NCBI RefSeq assembly: GCF_019039215.1
Contig: NZ_JAHNZZ010000004.1
Coordinates: 69,613-105,419 of the forward strand
Length of the DNA stretch: 35,807 bases
Direction: 5' to 3'
Origin: Bacillus sp. FJAT-29790
Lineage (GTDB): Bacteria > Bacillota > Bacilli > Bacillales > Cytobacillaceae
Position 1 is the first letter of the stretch. Every line of letters begins with the position of its first letter. The notes below the pieces were generated by a model that ran no database searches, was not told where the DNA came from, and saw nothing but the letters and a program-made list of their open reading frames with translations. The translations under genes were made by a program, and so were the position numbers. Below are positions 1-11,069 of the stretch, piece after piece.

Positions 1-94
1 ATCACCGCCCGCCCCGCGGAAAGCGAGCATCCTGGAGAGGAAATCAACTATACCACTTTTGGGTAAAAAGCAAAAAAAGTTAACGAAAACAGCC
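1..94 (+). repeat. MITE-like intergenic repeat, right part of a copy
   Basis: This is the right half of the repeat family seen in full at 24781-25009 and 33456-33683. It contains the CCCCGCGGAAAGCGAG arm, the GGAAATCAAC inner arm and the terminal CGAAAACAGCC end at 84-94. The left half lies outside the window. No gene is present here. Confidence 0.8.
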
Positions 95-151
95 ATAATA
101 AAAAACTTAAACTAGCATAATTCGAGGATTTTGAATGCAGGATGTGAAAAA

Positions 152-349
152 ATGAGAAGGTTTTTTCTTTTTGCTGCCATAATGGGGATTATGACAGGGA
201 TGTATTACCTTTATCAAAAGCAACTCGGTGCCATACCATTCCTTTTGTTATCCATTTATTTCTTTGTTTTAGCGTATAGCCAGCTTTTAAAAAAAACAAA
301 CCAAAATGATAGAGAAGAAAAAGCGAATGATAACGATAAATATAGCTAG
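152..349 (+). CDS. small two-helix membrane protein, function unknown
   Basis: A 65-residue protein with two predicted transmembrane helices, about residues 3-20 and 28-48, followed by a short, highly charged tail rich in Lys, Asn, Asp and Glu. I choose the ATG at 152 over the in-frame TTG at 131 because a GCAGGA ribosome site lies about 9 bases upstream of it. I do not recognise the family. It lies 124 bases upstream of rpoE, between a repeat and that gene, and could be a minor membrane component. Its coding status rests on the ribosome site, hydrophobicity and length only. Confidence 0.6.
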   Translation: MRRFFLFAAIMGIMTGMYYLYQKQLGAIPFLLLSIYFFVLAYSQLLKKTNQNDREEKANDNDKYS

Positions 350-473
350 CATAAACCTAAAAAATTTGTTTATAATGAGGAATATGTATTTCTAAGATTA
401 TCTAAAGAACCTGAATATTATAACGATATTTTACCTGCATTAAGCGGTTACATAGGGAAGGGAAGTGCTAATA

Positions 474-1040
474 TTGAGTTTAAAAGAATACTCAAAAGAG
501 CAATTGCAAGAAATGTCTTTAATTGAAATGGCTTTTGAATTATTAAAAAGCAGAAAAGAAGCGGTTTCATTCAAAGAGATTATGGACGAGTTGACAAGCC
601 TTCTTGGGCTATCAGATGCGGAAGTAAAGCAGAGAATTGCTCAATTCTATACGGATTTAAATATTGATGGACGTTTCTTAGGTTTAGGAGATAACCGCTG
701 GGGACTTCGTGTTTGGTATCCAATTGATCAAGTCGAAGAAGAAGTAGTGACAGACATAAAGCCGAAGAAGAAAAAAGCGAAAAAGGCTAAGGAAGAAGAT
801 TTAGACCTTGATGATTACGATGAGTTAGATGAAGAAGACATCGACTATGATGATATCGATGGATTAGAAGATGAAGAAGATGAGCTGATCGATGAGGATG
901 ACGATTTGCTAGAGGAAGACGATGAAGAACTAGATGATGACGATTTGATTGAGAAAGACGAAGAGTATGATCTCGGCGATGACGACGAAGTACTAGAAGA
1001 AGATGAACTCGATTTAGACGAAGATGAGGAAGAATTATAA
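474..1040 (+). CDS. rpoE: DNA-directed RNA polymerase delta subunit
   Basis: RpoE (delta) is an accessory RNA polymerase subunit of Firmicutes. It lowers non-specific DNA binding, speeds recycling and affects initiating-nucleotide sensing. The first ~90 residues form the HARE-HTH domain and include IAQFYTDLNIDGRFLGLGDN, very close to B. subtilis delta. A Lys-rich linker (KPKKKKAKKAK) follows, and the last ~80 residues are almost entirely Asp/Glu, the unstructured polyanionic tail. The TTG at 474 is preferred (N-terminus MSLKEYSKEQ), with AGGGAAGGGA about 9 bases upstream. The longer GTG start at 465 sits too close to that site. The next gene is pyrG, as in B. subtilis. Confidence 0.95.
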   Translation: MSLKEYSKEQLQEMSLIEMAFELLKSRKEAVSFKEIMDELTSLLGLSDAEVKQRIAQFYTDLNIDGRFLGLGDNRWGLRVWYPIDQVEEEVVTDIKPKKKKAKKAKEEDLDLDDYDELDEEDIDYDDIDGLEDEEDELIDEDDDLLEEDDEELDDDDLIEKDEEYDLGDDDEVLEEDELDLDEDEEEL

Positions 1041-1042
1041 TC

Positions 1043-1081
1043 TTGACTTTTCTAGCACGGGCTTGTAGAATCATTTTTGGG
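1043..1081 (+). promoter_or_regulatory. pyrG promoter (sigma-A type)
   Basis: TTGACT at 1043-1048, a 17-base spacer and TAGAAT at 1066-1071. The expected start is at 1079, where the transcript would begin GGGCTCC. That initial GGGC is the sequence needed for CTP-sensitive G-addition at B. subtilis pyrG. Confidence 0.85.
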
Positions 1082-1185
1082 CTCCTTTAACAAGGAACGA
1101 TTCTGTACCAATACATTGGTACTTATTAGACGCGAAGTAGCGCTCCCTTACTTTTTTAAGTAAGCGGAGCGCTTTTTTATTTTAT
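1079..1185 (+). promoter_or_regulatory. pyrG leader with CTP-responsive attenuator terminator
   Basis: The leader starts GGGCTCC and contains the palindrome GTACCAAT/ATTGGTAC (1105-1122). It ends in a strong intrinsic terminator: AGCGCTCCCTTACTT paired with AAGTAAGCGGAGCGCT, then a run of T (1139-1185). The left arm contains CTCCCTT. In B. subtilis, low CTP causes reiterative G addition at the transcript start; the poly-G then pairs with this C/U-rich arm and prevents termination. All required parts are visible here in the same order. It may also end rpoE transcripts. A conserved mechanism is inferred from that match. Confidence 0.85.
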
Positions 1186-1273
1186 GGCTGCTATATGAAT
1201 GTAACTACGAAAAACAGCCAATCTCCGACCAAGTCGGACAATAAAATGATTTCATCATTATGTCTTTAAATAA

Positions 1274-2917
<1,644 letters not shown>

Positions 2918-2922
2918 GATAA

Positions 2923-2965
2923 AAACCCCTCTAGATTAATTAAATTCTTCTAGAGGGTTTTTTTC
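2923..2965 (+). terminator. intrinsic terminator after pyrG
   Basis: ACCCCTCTAGA and TCTAGAGGGT arms, followed by a run of seven T. The A-run on the left side means it could also work for the convergent DUF2529 gene on the other strand. Confidence 0.85.
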
Positions 2966-3106
2966 GCCCTTTTCGCATACTTTTTGCTTTTGGAATACCA
3001 AAAAGTGGAAAAAGACATCAATAGAGACTCAAGAGGACCGAAATTCACTCGAAAGGAGAAAACCGGGCTTCATGCGGATCCTTATATCAGGAACATTCCC
3101 CATCTT

Positions 3107-3640
3107 CTACTCATATTCCGCTAAAATTTCTTCAATTGTAAATTTAATGCCGTAGTACACAAATAAACCTGCCATCGATGCTGGGTACCCAAACCGGTTT
3201 CCCTCCTCATCGGGCAGAAGTCCTTTCGTAAGCTTTAAATCAATATGGATGTCGGCCAGATTAGCCAGAGAATCTTCATCATCCGCTTGATTATCGGTAG
3301 AGATGGCAGCAAATGGGATGCTTTTTTCAGAAAGGAATTTTCCAAGTTCGATGGCTTCTGCATCGGTAGAATATCTAGAAACAATCAGAAATCTGTCCGT
3401 TTCAAGGATATCATCCAGCTGATTACTGGCTGTCCAAACGGAGGCGTTTATTAAAGGTTCCTGACTTTCTGTTGCCTCGTAAGCGACAGCATTCATTTCC
3501 TTCGTTGCAAATATATATATCCTTCCGCTTCCGAAAGCGGCCTGGGAGAGAAGCCGAGCACTATCCTCCATTGCTAATTCTTCTTTGTCCTGTATCCTTT
3601 TAAACAATCCAGAAAGCTGGGTTGAAAACATTTTTAGCAT
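3107..3640 (-). CDS. ywjG: DUF2529 family protein (YwjG-like)
   Basis: A 177-residue protein between pyrG and spo0F on the opposite strand, the exact place and orientation of B. subtilis ywjG. The family (DUF2529) has a sugar isomerase (SIS)-like fold. The pattern here, alternating beta/alpha with GSGRIYIFATKEM early and FLIVSRYSTDAEAIELGKFL in the middle, agrees with that. No substrate is known to me. The reverse-strand ribosome site GGAGAGA is about 8 bases upstream of the ATG. It is monocistronic and convergent with pyrG. Identity is well supported by sequence and synteny; function is not. Confidence 0.85.
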   Translation of the reverse strand: MLKMFSTQLSGLFKRIQDKEELAMEDSARLLSQAAFGSGRIYIFATKEMNAVAYEATESQEPLINASVWTASNQLDDILETDRFLIVSRYSTDAEAIELGKFLSEKSIPFAAISTDNQADDEDSLANLADIHIDLKLTKGLLPDEEGNRFGYPASMAGLFVYYGIKFTIEEILAEYE

Positions 3641-3902
3641 AATCTCTCTCCTTTAACTTCATTACAAAACGTATATGGCGTACAAGTGCCACCATTTACT
3701 ATGAAGTGTTAATTAGATTTCTAAGCCAAACCAACACAATATGGTGGCGTGAGCAGAGCTAAACTTCGCATAATTACTAAGCCTAACCAGTCTATTTACA
3801 GATCAGGTTGAATATACTTATTAAGTTAGCGGCGCTCCGTCCCCATTTCCTTTATAAAATCCTTCTCATGTAAATTCCACTTCATTATATTAAAAGAAAA
3901 CT

Positions 3903-3935
3903 AAAAGGTAAAATTCCAAAAGGAGGCAGGAATTT
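3903..3935 (+). promoter_or_regulatory. possible sigma-H type promoter for spo0F
   Basis: AAAAGGTAAA (3903-3912) and GGAATTT (3929-3935), about 14-16 bases apart, resemble the sigma-H -35 (AGGAWW) and -10 (GAAT) elements. B. subtilis spo0F has a sigma-H promoter. The match is imperfect and no convincing Spo0A box was seen. The rest of the 3641-3974 gap shows nothing I can name. Confidence 0.35.
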
Positions 3936-3974
3936 ACAGCTTGTAAATAGAACTTAAAAGAGGGATGAATAATA

Positions 3975-4049
3975 ATGAGCAGCCGGCAACAAAATCAGCA
4001 TGTATTAAAAAAGAATGATCGTTTTGTACAAAGGGAAGAGGTGGCTTGA
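3975..4049 (+). CDS. 24-codon upstream ORF overlapping the spo0F start
   Basis: An ATG at 3975 is preceded by AGAGGGA at a 9-base spacing and opens a 24-codon frame ([20 protein letters not shown], then EEVA). Its TGA stop at 4047-4049 shares a base with the spo0F ATG at 4049. The peptide is hydrophilic and basic, with no signal peptide. Such an overlap is typical of translational coupling, so it may set or gate spo0F translation rather than encode a functional peptide. I do not recognise it. Confidence 0.5.
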   Translation: MSSRQQNQHVLKKNDRFVQREEVA

Positions 4050-4423
4050 TGAAGGAGAAAATATTAATTGTAGATGATCAATTTGGAATTCGTATTTTAC
4101 TTAATGAGGTACTGCAGAAAGAAGGGTACGATACCTACCAGGCTGCCAATGGCATCCAGGCGCTCGAAATTGTCTCCAAGCATTCACCAGATTTAGTTTT
4201 GCTCGATATGAAAATCCCAGGAATGGATGGAATTGAGATATTAAAGCGCATGAGGGTTATTGACAAGGAAATTCGCGTCATTATTATGACAGCGTATGGA
4301 GAATTAGATATGATTCAGGAAGCAAGAGATCTTGGCGCGTTAACACATTTTGCGAAGCCATTTGATATTGATGATATTCGGACGGCAGTTAAGAAATACC
4401 TTCCAGCGGCCAACTCGTTTTAA
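4049..4423 (+). CDS. spo0F: sporulation phosphorelay response regulator Spo0F
   Basis: Single-domain receiver that takes phosphate from sporulation sensor kinases and passes it to Spo0B, on the way to Spo0A. The 124 residues are nearly identical to B. subtilis Spo0F. They have the acidic pair in LIVDDQFG, the phosphoacceptor Asp in [12 protein letters not shown] (Asp54 in B. subtilis numbering), the switch Thr in IIMTAYGE and the Lys in FAKPFD. I use the ATG at 4049; an adjacent TTG at 4046 would add one Met but is too close to the AAGAGGTGG ribosome site. It is monocistronic or coupled to the short upstream ORF. Confidence 0.97.
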   Translation: MKEKILIVDDQFGIRILLNEVLQKEGYDTYQAANGIQALEIVSKHSPDLVLLDMKIPGMDGIEILKRMRVIDKEIRVIIMTAYGELDMIQEARDLGALTHFAKPFDIDDIRTAVKKYLPAANSF

Positions 4424-4584
4424 GCGAAATTTTTTTTGGAAAAACCGCCATTATGAGTCAAAAATAAATGAATGCGCTTGCTTTATTGCAATTCCGTGTC
4501 AGCATGAAAAAGTGTATTAGATTAATGGCAATTCTTTTTCCGTTTTGGTATGATACAAATGAATTCCAAAGGGATCGAATTCGT

Positions 4585-4613
4585 TTGACAGGAATATTGA
4601 AGATACATATTCA
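4585..4613 (+). promoter_or_regulatory. putative fbaA promoter
   Basis: A perfect TTGACA at 4585-4590, 17 bases, then TATTCA at 4608-4613. The -10 is weak but the spacing is ideal. It lies about 70 bases before the fbaA start. Confidence 0.5.
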
Positions 4614-4686
4614 GTAGTTTTCAGGAAAGACTTTAAAATGAAATATCCTGTGGAATGGAAGCGATTATCAATAAGGAGGAAGAATA

Positions 4687-5544
4687 ATGCCTTTAGTATC
4701 AATGACTGAAATGCTCAATAAAGGAAAATCCGAAGGGTATGCAGTTGGACAATTTAACTTAAATAATCTTGAGTTTACCCAAGCGATTCTTCAAGCAGCA
4801 GAGGAAGAAAAGTCCCCTGTTATTCTTGGTGTCTCTGAAGGCGCTGCACGTTACATGGGCGGGTTTAAAACAGTTGTAAAAATGGTAGAAGGTTTGCTTG
4901 AAGATTATAAAATTACTGTTCCAGTAGCTATTCACCTAGATCACGGTTCAAGCTTTGATAAATGTAAAGAAGCGATTGATGCTGGTTTTACTTCTGTCAT
5001 GATTGATGCTTCACATGATCCTTTTGAGGAAAATGTAGCGACTACTTCAAAAGTTGTTGAATATGCACATTCAAAAGGTGTTTCAGTTGAAGCTGAATTA
5101 GGGGTTGTCGGCGGGCAAGAAGACGATGTTGTGGCTGATGGCGTTATCTATGCAGATCCAAAAGAGTGTGAAGAACTTGTTAAACGCACAAAGATTGATT
5201 GCTTAGCACCTGCTTTAGGCTCTGTGCATGGACCATATAAAGGTGAGCCAAACTTAGGATTTGCTGAAATGGAAGAAATAGGTAAGATCACTGGATCACC
5301 TCTTGTTCTTCATGGAGGAACTGGAATTCCGACGAAAGATATTCAAAGAGCAATTTCTTTAGGAACAGCAAAAATCAATGTAAATACAGAAAACCAAATT
5401 GCTTCTGCAAAACGTGTTCGTGAAGTATTGGCAGCAGATTCAGAAGTGTACGATCCGCGCAAATACTTAGGACCTGCTCGTGAAGTGATTAAAGAAACAG
5501 TTATCGGCAAAATGCGCGAATTCGGTTCTTCTGGTAGAGCTTAA
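4687..5544 (+). CDS. fbaA: class II fructose-1,6-bisphosphate aldolase
   Basis: Zinc-dependent aldolase that interconverts fructose-1,6-bisphosphate with dihydroxyacetone phosphate and glyceraldehyde-3-phosphate, in glycolysis and gluconeogenesis. Its 285 residues match B. subtilis FbaA. Visible active-site features are Asp85 and zinc ligand His86 in HLDHGSS, His181 in GSVHGPY and His209 in LHGGTG, the phosphate-binding region. AAGGAGGAAG is about 6 bases before the ATG. It lies with tal and glpX, two more sugar-phosphate enzymes, in the usual Bacillus order. Confidence 0.97.
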   Translation: MPLVSMTEMLNKGKSEGYAVGQFNLNNLEFTQAILQAAEEEKSPVILGVSEGAARYMGGFKTVVKMVEGLLEDYKITVPVAIHLDHGSSFDKCKEAIDAGFTSVMIDASHDPFEENVATTSKVVEYAHSKGVSVEAELGVVGGQEDDVVADGVIYADPKECEELVKRTKIDCLAPALGSVHGPYKGEPNLGFAEMEEIGKITGSPLVLHGGTGIPTKDIQRAISLGTAKINVNTENQIASAKRVREVLAADSEVYDPRKYLGPAREVIKETVIGKMREFGSSGRA

Positions 5545-5556
5545 ACAATTATTAAT

Positions 5557-5633
5557 GGCTATGTTCAATGATCATGTTGATACTTATTAGTGTTGCAATT
5601 TTTTGAATATCAACAACGTTGGTTAACATGGCT
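5557..5633 (+). repeat. short repeat element with GGCTATGTT ends
   Basis: A 77-base element with GGCTATGTT at the left and AACATGGCT at the right. Inner arms GTTGATA and TATCAAC flank a short A/T-rich loop. The ends resemble those of the larger elements at 6434 and 16780. No ORF. Confidence 0.6.
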
Positions 5634-5640
5634 ATTTAAA

Positions 5641-5687
5641 AATGAATGGAAACCGCCTTCTATATTAAGAGGCGGTTTCCATTCATT
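5641..5687 (+). terminator. long hairpin / intrinsic terminator after fbaA
   Basis: A near-perfect 18-base stem: AATGAATGGAAACCGCCT pairs with the reverse complement at 5669-5687. The inner part (AAACCGCCT...AGGCGGTTT) followed by T-rich sequence is terminator-like. It lies between fbaA and tal. Confidence 0.7.
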
Positions 5688-5723
5688 TGCAAACTTTTTA
5701 AAAATATGGGGAGGGAATATGTT

Positions 5724-6368
5724 ATGAAATTCTTTATTGATACTGCGAATATGGAAGAGATAAGAGAGGCCTTTGCGTTAGGTGTTGTTGCAGGTGTGAC
5801 AACTAATCCATCATTAGTTGCGAAAGAGAAAAACGTTTCTTTCACTGATCGCCTTCGAGAGATTACGGATCTTGTTCCTGGCTCAGTCAGTGCGGAAGTA
5901 ATCGCGCTTGATGCTGAAGGGATGATTAGAGAAGGAAAAGAATTAGCAGCAATCGCACCGAATATTACGATTAAAGTACCAATGACTCCGGATGGATTAA
6001 AAGCTGTTCATGCTTTTTCAAAAGAAGGCATTAAAACAAATGTTACGCTTATCTTCAGTGCAAATCAGGCGTTACTTGCAGCAAGAGCCGGGGCGACATA
6101 TGTTTCTCCTTTCCTTGGTAGACTTGATGACATCGGACATAACGGTCTTGACCTAATTTCAACAATTGCTGATATTTTTGCTATCCATGAAATTCAAACT
6201 GAAATTATTGCAGCTTCTATTAGACATCCACAGCATGTAACTGATGCAGCCTTAAGAGGTGCCCATATCGCCACAGTTCCTTTTAAAGTGATCCAGCAAT
6301 TATTTAATCATCCATTAACAGATAAGGGCATCGAAGCATTTCTAGCAGATTGGAATTCCCGTTCATAA
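5724..6368 (+). CDS. tal: transaldolase (small Tal/FSA-type subfamily)
   Basis: Transfers a dihydroxyacetone unit between sugar phosphates in the non-oxidative pentose phosphate pathway. The 214 residues are close to B. subtilis Tal (YwjH): [17 protein letters not shown] at the start, [10 protein letters not shown] near residue 27, Schiff-base Lys84 in ITIKVPMT and [16 protein letters not shown] place the start at 5724, with GGGGAGGG about 9 bases upstream. A longer frame open from 5646 would run through the terminator hairpin and is not credible. Some members of this subfamily are fructose-6-phosphate aldolases; transaldolase is preferred from B. subtilis similarity. Confidence 0.95.
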   Translation: MKFFIDTANMEEIREAFALGVVAGVTTNPSLVAKEKNVSFTDRLREITDLVPGSVSAEVIALDAEGMIREGKELAAIAPNITIKVPMTPDGLKAVHAFSKEGIKTNVTLIFSANQALLAARAGATYVSPFLGRLDDIGHNGLDLISTIADIFAIHEIQTEIIAASIRHPQHVTDAALRGAHIATVPFKVIQQLFNHPLTDKGIEAFLADWNSRS

Positions 6369-6433
6369 AGAAAAGCGGAAGGAGCTGAACTAGACAAGCT
6401 AACTCGAAAAAAGATTGTGCCTATTATTTTTTA

Positions 6434-6574
6434 GGCTTTGTTAGTATTAATGTTGATAAATGAAGACTAGCGGGGCGATTTTGCCTGGAGAGAACCTTTT
6501 TTGCGGAGCAAAACCCGCTTCTCGGAAGGTAAATCGAACCCGCGTGTCTATCAACAACATTGTTTAACAAAGCC
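6434..6574 (+). repeat. MITE-like element with GGCTTTGTTA ends
   Basis: 141 bases, starting GGCTTTGTTAGTATTAATGT and ending ACATTGTTTAACAAAGCC. The inner arms are TGTTGATA and TATCAACA. The interior contains a GCGGAGCAAAACCCGC hairpin. It belongs to the GGCTWTGTTAA end type also seen at 16780-17031. It occupies the middle of the 445-base gap between tal and murAB; the rest of that gap shows nothing I can name. Confidence 0.7.
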
Positions 6575-6813
6575 ATTTTTAAGAAAATAAATCTAGTTCA
6601 TCCTTCCTAATTATAACATTTTTGAATATTGATACATGAAATTTGATTTTTCGTGTAAACTAGTAGATAAGAATACTGTCGGTTTGTGTTTGAGGTTACT
6701 GGAAAATAATGCCTCAAATAATTAAAGGTTGAAAAGCGACTGTTCATTCTAGCTATCTGATTAATGGACAAGCCTACTTGGTTACGATTCCTCGGCTTAG
6801 AAGGGAGATTAAA

Positions 6814-8100
6814 ATGGAAAAGCTTATGATTGCAGGCGGTTATCCTTTAAAAGGAACTGTTCGAATTAGCGGAGCAAAAAACAGTGCGGTAGCATTGATT
6901 CCAGCGACGATTTTGGCGGATTCGCCTGTCACGATTGAAGGGCTGCCAGATATTTCGGATGTTCAAATTTTAAAAGGACTGCTTGAAGAACTTGGGGGGA
7001 CTGTCACATTCACTGATAATGATATGACTGTCGACCCATCTTCCATGATTTCCATGCCTTTGCCGAATGGAAAAGTTAAGAAACTGCGTGCGTCTTATTA
7101 TCTGATGGGAGCCATGCTGGGCCGGTTTAAGAAAGCAGTCATCGGCCTTCCAGGTGGATGCCATCTTGGACCAAGGCCGATCGATCAGCATATCAAAGGC
7201 TTTGAAGCACTCGGGGCAACGATTACAAATGAACAAGGTGCCATTTACTTGCGTGCGGATGAGCTTCGGGGTGCCCGTATTTACCTTGATGTTGTCAGCG
7301 TCGGGGCAACGATTAATATCATGCTTGCAGCTGTTAGGGCGAAAGGCAGAACGGTGATTGAAAATGCAGCAAAAGAGCCGGAGATCATTGACGTAGCCAC
7401 TTTGCTAACGAATATGGGCGCAAAAATTAAGGGCGCAGGGACAGATGTCATTAGAATTGATGGAGTCGATCAGCTTCACGGCTGCCAGCATACGATTATC
7501 CCTGACCGAATTGAAGCAGGGACTTATATGATTCTTGGAGCGGCTGCCGGCAAAGGTGTTTTGGTCGATAACGTTATTCCTCAACATTTAGAATCACTTA
7601 TTGCGAAACTTAGGGAAATGGGTGTCCAAATCGAAGCTGGCGATGATCAAGTTTTTGTAGGGCCAGCTGAAAAGATGAAAGCGGTTGATATTAAAACCCT
7701 TGTCTACCCAGGTTTCCCGACAGATCTTCAGCAGCCCTTTACCTCTCTGCTTACTGGAGCGGAAGGGACGAGCATGGTAACTGATACGATCTATAGTGCC
7801 CGGTTTAAACATATCGATGAATTAAGAAGAATGAATGCCAATATTAAAGTTGAAGGCCGCTCGGCTATTATCCATGGTCCAACTCAGCTTCAAGGTGCCA
7901 AAGTGAAGGCGAGTGATTTGCGAGCTGGAGCAGCCTTAGTCATTGCAGGCTTGATGGCTGAAGGAGTCACGGAAGTTACGGGTCTTGAGCATATCGATCG
8001 AGGGTACAGCCACCTCGTCGAAAAACTAAATGGACTTGGAGCAACCATTTGGCGTGAAAACTTAACAAAAGAAGAGCTGGAGCAAATGAAAAACGCTTGA
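6814..8100 (+). CDS. murAB: UDP-N-acetylglucosamine 1-carboxyvinyltransferase
   Basis: MurA adds enolpyruvate from PEP to UDP-GlcNAc, the first committed step of peptidoglycan synthesis, and is the fosfomycin target. The 428 residues match the B. subtilis second MurA (MurAB/MurZ), which sits at this locus. Visible features are the substrate-binding Lys22-Asn23 in [13 protein letters not shown], the fosfomycin-reactive Cys116 in [13 protein letters not shown], and the repeated inside-out alpha/beta units of the EPSP synthase fold. The ATG at 6814 follows AAGGGAG and gives the conserved MEKLMIAGG start; the frame is open 12 codons further upstream. A second MurA is expected elsewhere in the genome. 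Confidence 0.95.
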   Translation: MEKLMIAGGYPLKGTVRISGAKNSAVALIPATILADSPVTIEGLPDISDVQILKGLLEELGGTVTFTDNDMTVDPSSMISMPLPNGKVKKLRASYYLMGAMLGRFKKAVIGLPGGCHLGPRPIDQHIKGFEALGATITNEQGAIYLRADELRGARIYLDVVSVGATINIMLAAVRAKGRTVIENAAKEPEIIDVATLLTNMGAKIKGAGTDVIRIDGVDQLHGCQHTIIPDRIEAGTYMILGAAAGKGVLVDNVIPQHLESLIAKLREMGVQIEAGDDQVFVGPAEKMKAVDIKTLVYPGFPTDLQQPFTSLLTGAEGTSMVTDTIYSARFKHIDELRRMNANIKVEGRSAIIHGPTQLQGAKVKASDLRAGAALVIAGLMAEGVTEVTGLEHIDRGYSHLVEKLNGLGATIWRENLTKEELEQMKNA

Positions 8101-8146
8101 ATAAATACATGAAGTGAACCATTTAGCTCGCACTATTAAAAACGTC

Positions 8147-8199
8147 ATGCCCACTTCGATTTTTAGCTAAATCGGGGCTGGGCTGCTGTCTATTTTTTC
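8147..8199 (+). terminator. probable intrinsic terminator after murAB
   Basis: Outer arms GCCCA/TGGGC and inner arms CGATTT/AAATCG, with an asymmetric internal loop, followed by a run of six T some 9 bases on. Moderate quality. Confidence 0.5.
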
Positions 8200-8256
8200 A
8201 GGAAATACAGATCTAGATATGAGAGAAATACAGCTTAGAACTTGGGGGGAAATTGG

Positions 8257-9219
8257 ATGGAACGAAGCTTGACGATGGAGCTTGTCCGAGTAACGGAAGG
8301 CGCTGCCTTGGCATCTGCACGCTGGATGGGAAGAGGCAAAAAAGATGAAGCGGATGATGCAGCTACTTCTGCTATGCGCGATGTGTTTGACACTGTACCG
8401 ATGAAGGGAACAGTTGTTATTGGGGAAGGCGAAATGGATGAAGCACCAATGCTTTACATAGGGGAAAAGCTTGGTACTGGCTATGGCCCACGTGTGGATG
8501 TGGCAGTAGACCCTTTAGAAGGAACAAATATCGTTGCATCCGGTGGCTGGAATGCTTTGGCTGTTCTGGCTATTGCTGACCACGGAAACTTGCTTCATGC
8601 GCCCGATATGTATATGGATAAAATTGCTGTCGGTCCGGAAGCGGTTGGCCTAATTGATATCAATGCATCTGTTTTAGACAACCTGAAGGCGGTTGCAAAG
8701 GCGAAAAATAAAGATATTGGTGATGTTGTTGCAACGGTATTGGCTCGTTCGCGGCATGATCATATTATTACCCAGCTACGTGAAGCAGGGGCAAGGATTA
8801 AATTGATTAATGACGGAGATGTAGCAGGTGCGATAAACACAGCATTTGATCATACCGGCGTTGATATTCTCTTTGGACATGGCGGTGCTCCAGAAGGTGT
8901 GTTAGCTGCTGTTGCCCTTAAATGTCTTGGAGGGGAAATCCAAGGTAAACTTGTGCCTCAAAATGACGCAGAGGCAGAACGCTGCAAGAAGATGGGGCTT
9001 GATGTGAATAAAGTCCTTCTGATGGAGGATCTAGTCAAAGGTGATGATGCGATATTTGCTGCTACTGGTGTCACGGACGGAGAGCTGCTGCGTGGTGTGC
9101 AATTTAAAGGTTCATACGGCTCAACCCATTCAGTTGTCATGCGCGCGAGATCTGGGACAGTCCGCTTCATCGAAGGCCGCCATAGCTTGAAAAAGAAACC
9201 AAATCTCGTCATTCGCTAG
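8257..9219 (+). CDS. glpX: class II fructose-1,6-bisphosphatase
   Basis: Hydrolyses fructose-1,6-bisphosphate to fructose-6-phosphate in gluconeogenesis. The 320 residues are almost identical at the N-terminus to B. subtilis GlpX ([20 protein letters not shown]). The metal-binding motifs of the Li+-sensitive phosphatase fold are visible: GEGEMDEAP near residue 57, [11 protein letters not shown] near residue 82 and [10 protein letters not shown], followed by a C-terminal domain. The ATG at 8257 follows GGGGGGA at 6 bases; an in-frame TTG at 8242 lies within that ribosome site and is rejected. The stop codon is directly followed by a repeat element. Confidence 0.95.
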   Translation: MERSLTMELVRVTEGAALASARWMGRGKKDEADDAATSAMRDVFDTVPMKGTVVIGEGEMDEAPMLYIGEKLGTGYGPRVDVAVDPLEGTNIVASGGWNALAVLAIADHGNLLHAPDMYMDKIAVGPEAVGLIDINASVLDNLKAVAKAKNKDIGDVVATVLARSRHDHIITQLREAGARIKLINDGDVAGAINTAFDHTGVDILFGHGGAPEGVLAAVALKCLGGEIQGKLVPQNDAEAERCKKMGLDVNKVLLMEDLVKGDDAIFAATGVTDGELLRGVQFKGSYGSTHSVVMRARSGTVRFIEGRHSLKKKPNLVIR

Positions 9220-9447
9220 GGCTCTTTTCTAAAAGGTTGTTGCTTTTATAATGTGATTTTAATTTTATAATCTGAGTTGATTGGAGCGGAGGGCACTTGA
9301 CTCCTGCGGGAATAGAGGGAACGGGGAGACCCCGCAGGCGGTAACGCCAGGAGGCTCCCGTCACTCCCCGCGGAAAGCAAGTGCCCGCAGCGGAAATCAA
9401 CGGGCAAACTTTTAAAATTAACAAAGATTCAAATGAAAAGGTCTGGC
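9220..9447 (+). repeat. MITE-like element, standard form
   Basis: Starts GGCTCTTTTC directly after the glpX stop codon. It has TTGATTGGAGCGG, the arms GGGCACTTG/CAAGTGCCC, CCTGCGGG/CCCCGCAGG and the right inner arm CGGAAATCAAC. The right terminal end is degenerate, so the limit is approximate. A GGTCTGGCT/AGCCAGGCC hairpin sits at or just after the edge (9440-9463) and may terminate glpX. I see nothing definite in the remaining 9470-9740 stretch upstream of rho. Confidence 0.75.
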
Positions 9448-9772
9448 TCAGGCAAGCCAGGCCTATCATCTCATTTCCTTCAAACTCTCTCTATCTCCCT
9501 AATTAGTACAAATGTAGTTGATTAAATCTCCTATTAAGGGGTAAAATAGAGATTGTTTCTCAAAAATAGAGGAAACCTCAATAAATAACCTTTCAACACT
9601 ATTTTTGATCGGAAAATGGCTCCTTTCTGGAACTACCCTCGGTATTCTAATTAAATTATTTTAAGATAGATTTTCTTTTACCTCAAAATGCATTCCCTTT
9701 CTTCATGTAAAAGTCCATCTGTAAAGCTGTATTTAGAGGAAAAGATTGAAAATTCAAAAGTGTGGTGTCAAT

Positions 9773-11041
9773 ATGGGATTAAATATTTCAAGTTTAGAAA
9801 ATATGAAGCTAAAAGAACTTTATGAGCTTGCCCGCGAATATAAAGTTTCCTATTACAGCAAATTAACAAAAAAAGAATTGATTTTTGCCATCTTAAAGGC
9901 AAGGGCTGAGAAAGAAGGGTACTTCTTCATGGAAGGGGTCCTTGAAATTATTCAGTCAGAGGGATTTGGTTTCTTAAGGCCGATCAATTACTCGCCAAGC
10001 TCTGAGGATATTTATATATCCGCTTCTCAAATCCGCCGTTTCGATTTGCGGAATGGAGATAAGGTCTCTGGTAAAGTTCGCCCGCCTAAGGAGAATGAAC
10101 GTTATTTTGGGCTTCTGCAAGTTGAAGCAGTTAATGGAGATGACCCAGAGTCAGCAAAGGAACGTGTTCACTTTCCTGGATTAACTCCTTTATATCCAGA
10201 TTGCCAAATGAAGCTGGAAACAACTCAAAAACATATTTCAACTCGGATTATGGACGTGCTTGCTCCGGTTGGGTTTGGGCAGCGTGGTTTAATTGTTGCT
10301 CCGCCAAAAGCAGGTAAAACGATGCTTCTAAAAGAAATTGCCAACAGCATTACGACGAACCATCCTGAAGCAGAATTGATTGTATTATTAATTGATGAGC
10401 GCCCAGAAGAGGTGACAGACATCGAGCGTTCCGTAGCTGGGGATGTTGTCAGTTCAACATTTGATGAAGTGCCTGAAAACCATATTAAGGTTGCAGAACT
10501 TGTCCTTGAGCGTGCGATGCGGTTAGTTGAACATAAGCGTGATGTAGTCATTCTAATGGACAGTATTACAAGATTAGCAAGAGCCTATAACCTTGTCATT
10601 CCGCCGAGCGGAAGAACATTATCCGGGGGGATTGACCCAGCGGCATTCCACCGTCCAAAGCGATTCTTTGGTGCTGCCCGTAATATTGAAGAGGGTGGAA
10701 GCTTAACGATCCTAGCCACTGCCCTTGTAGATACAGGTTCTCGGATGGATGATGTGATTTATGAGGAATTCAAAGGGACAGGAAATATGGAATTGCACCT
10801 TGACCGTTCACTTGCTGAGCGAAGAATTTTCCCTGCGATCGATATTCGTCGTTCTGGTACGCGTAAAGAAGAGCTTCTTATCCAGAAGGATCATCTCGAT
10901 AAACTTTGGGCAATTAGAAAGTCGATGTCGGATTCCCCTGATTTTGCAGAGAAGTTTTTGCGCAAACTAAAACAAACAAAATCCAACGAGGAATTCTTCG
11001 CTAACTTAGCCGAAGAAATGAAAGCGAAACGTTCTCATTAA
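9773..11041 (+). CDS. rho: transcription termination factor Rho
   Basis: Hexameric RNA-dependent ATPase/helicase that ends transcription at Rho-dependent sites. The N-terminal helical Rho domain is at about residues 1-45. The cold-shock-like RNA-binding domain ([17 protein letters not shown]) is near 54-125 and the RecA-type ATPase domain near 150-415. The ATPase has Walker A APPKAGKT (about 176-183), Walker B VVILMD and the Q-loop [20 protein letters not shown]. The ATG at 9773 gives an N-terminus that aligns with B. subtilis Rho but has only a weak GGTG ribosome site. A TTG at 9746, with AGAGGA 5 bases upstream, would add nine residues and cannot be excluded. Confidence 0.95.
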   Translation: MGLNISSLENMKLKELYELAREYKVSYYSKLTKKELIFAILKARAEKEGYFFMEGVLEIIQSEGFGFLRPINYSPSSEDIYISASQIRRFDLRNGDKVSGKVRPPKENERYFGLLQVEAVNGDDPESAKERVHFPGLTPLYPDCQMKLETTQKHISTRIMDVLAPVGFGQRGLIVAPPKAGKTMLLKEIANSITTNHPEAELIVLLIDERPEEVTDIERSVAGDVVSSTFDEVPENHIKVAELVLERAMRLVEHKRDVVILMDSITRLARAYNLVIPPSGRTLSGGIDPAAFHRPKRFFGAARNIEEGGSLTILATALVDTGSRMDDVIYEEFKGTGNMELHLDRSLAERRIFPAIDIRRSGTRKEELLIQKDHLDKLWAIRKSMSDSPDFAEKFLRKLKQTKSNEEFFANLAEEMKAKRSH

Positions 11042-11069
11042 GATTTTGTGCAGGTGTTCTTTGAAATTA

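Noticed and set aside
787..1074. 95-codon ORF antisense to rpoE
   Set aside because: It is the complement of the Asp/Glu-rich tail (GAT/GAA codons read as His/Leu/Arg), a typical shadow of biased composition.
1189..1222. Minimal repeat remnant GGCTGC ... AAACAGCC in the pyrG leader
   Set aside because: The right end resembles the element terminus, but at 34 bases without inner arms it may be a chance hairpin.
5646..5723. N-terminal extension of transaldolase
   Set aside because: The extension would encode a terminator hairpin and has no ribosome site; the family start aligns at 5724.
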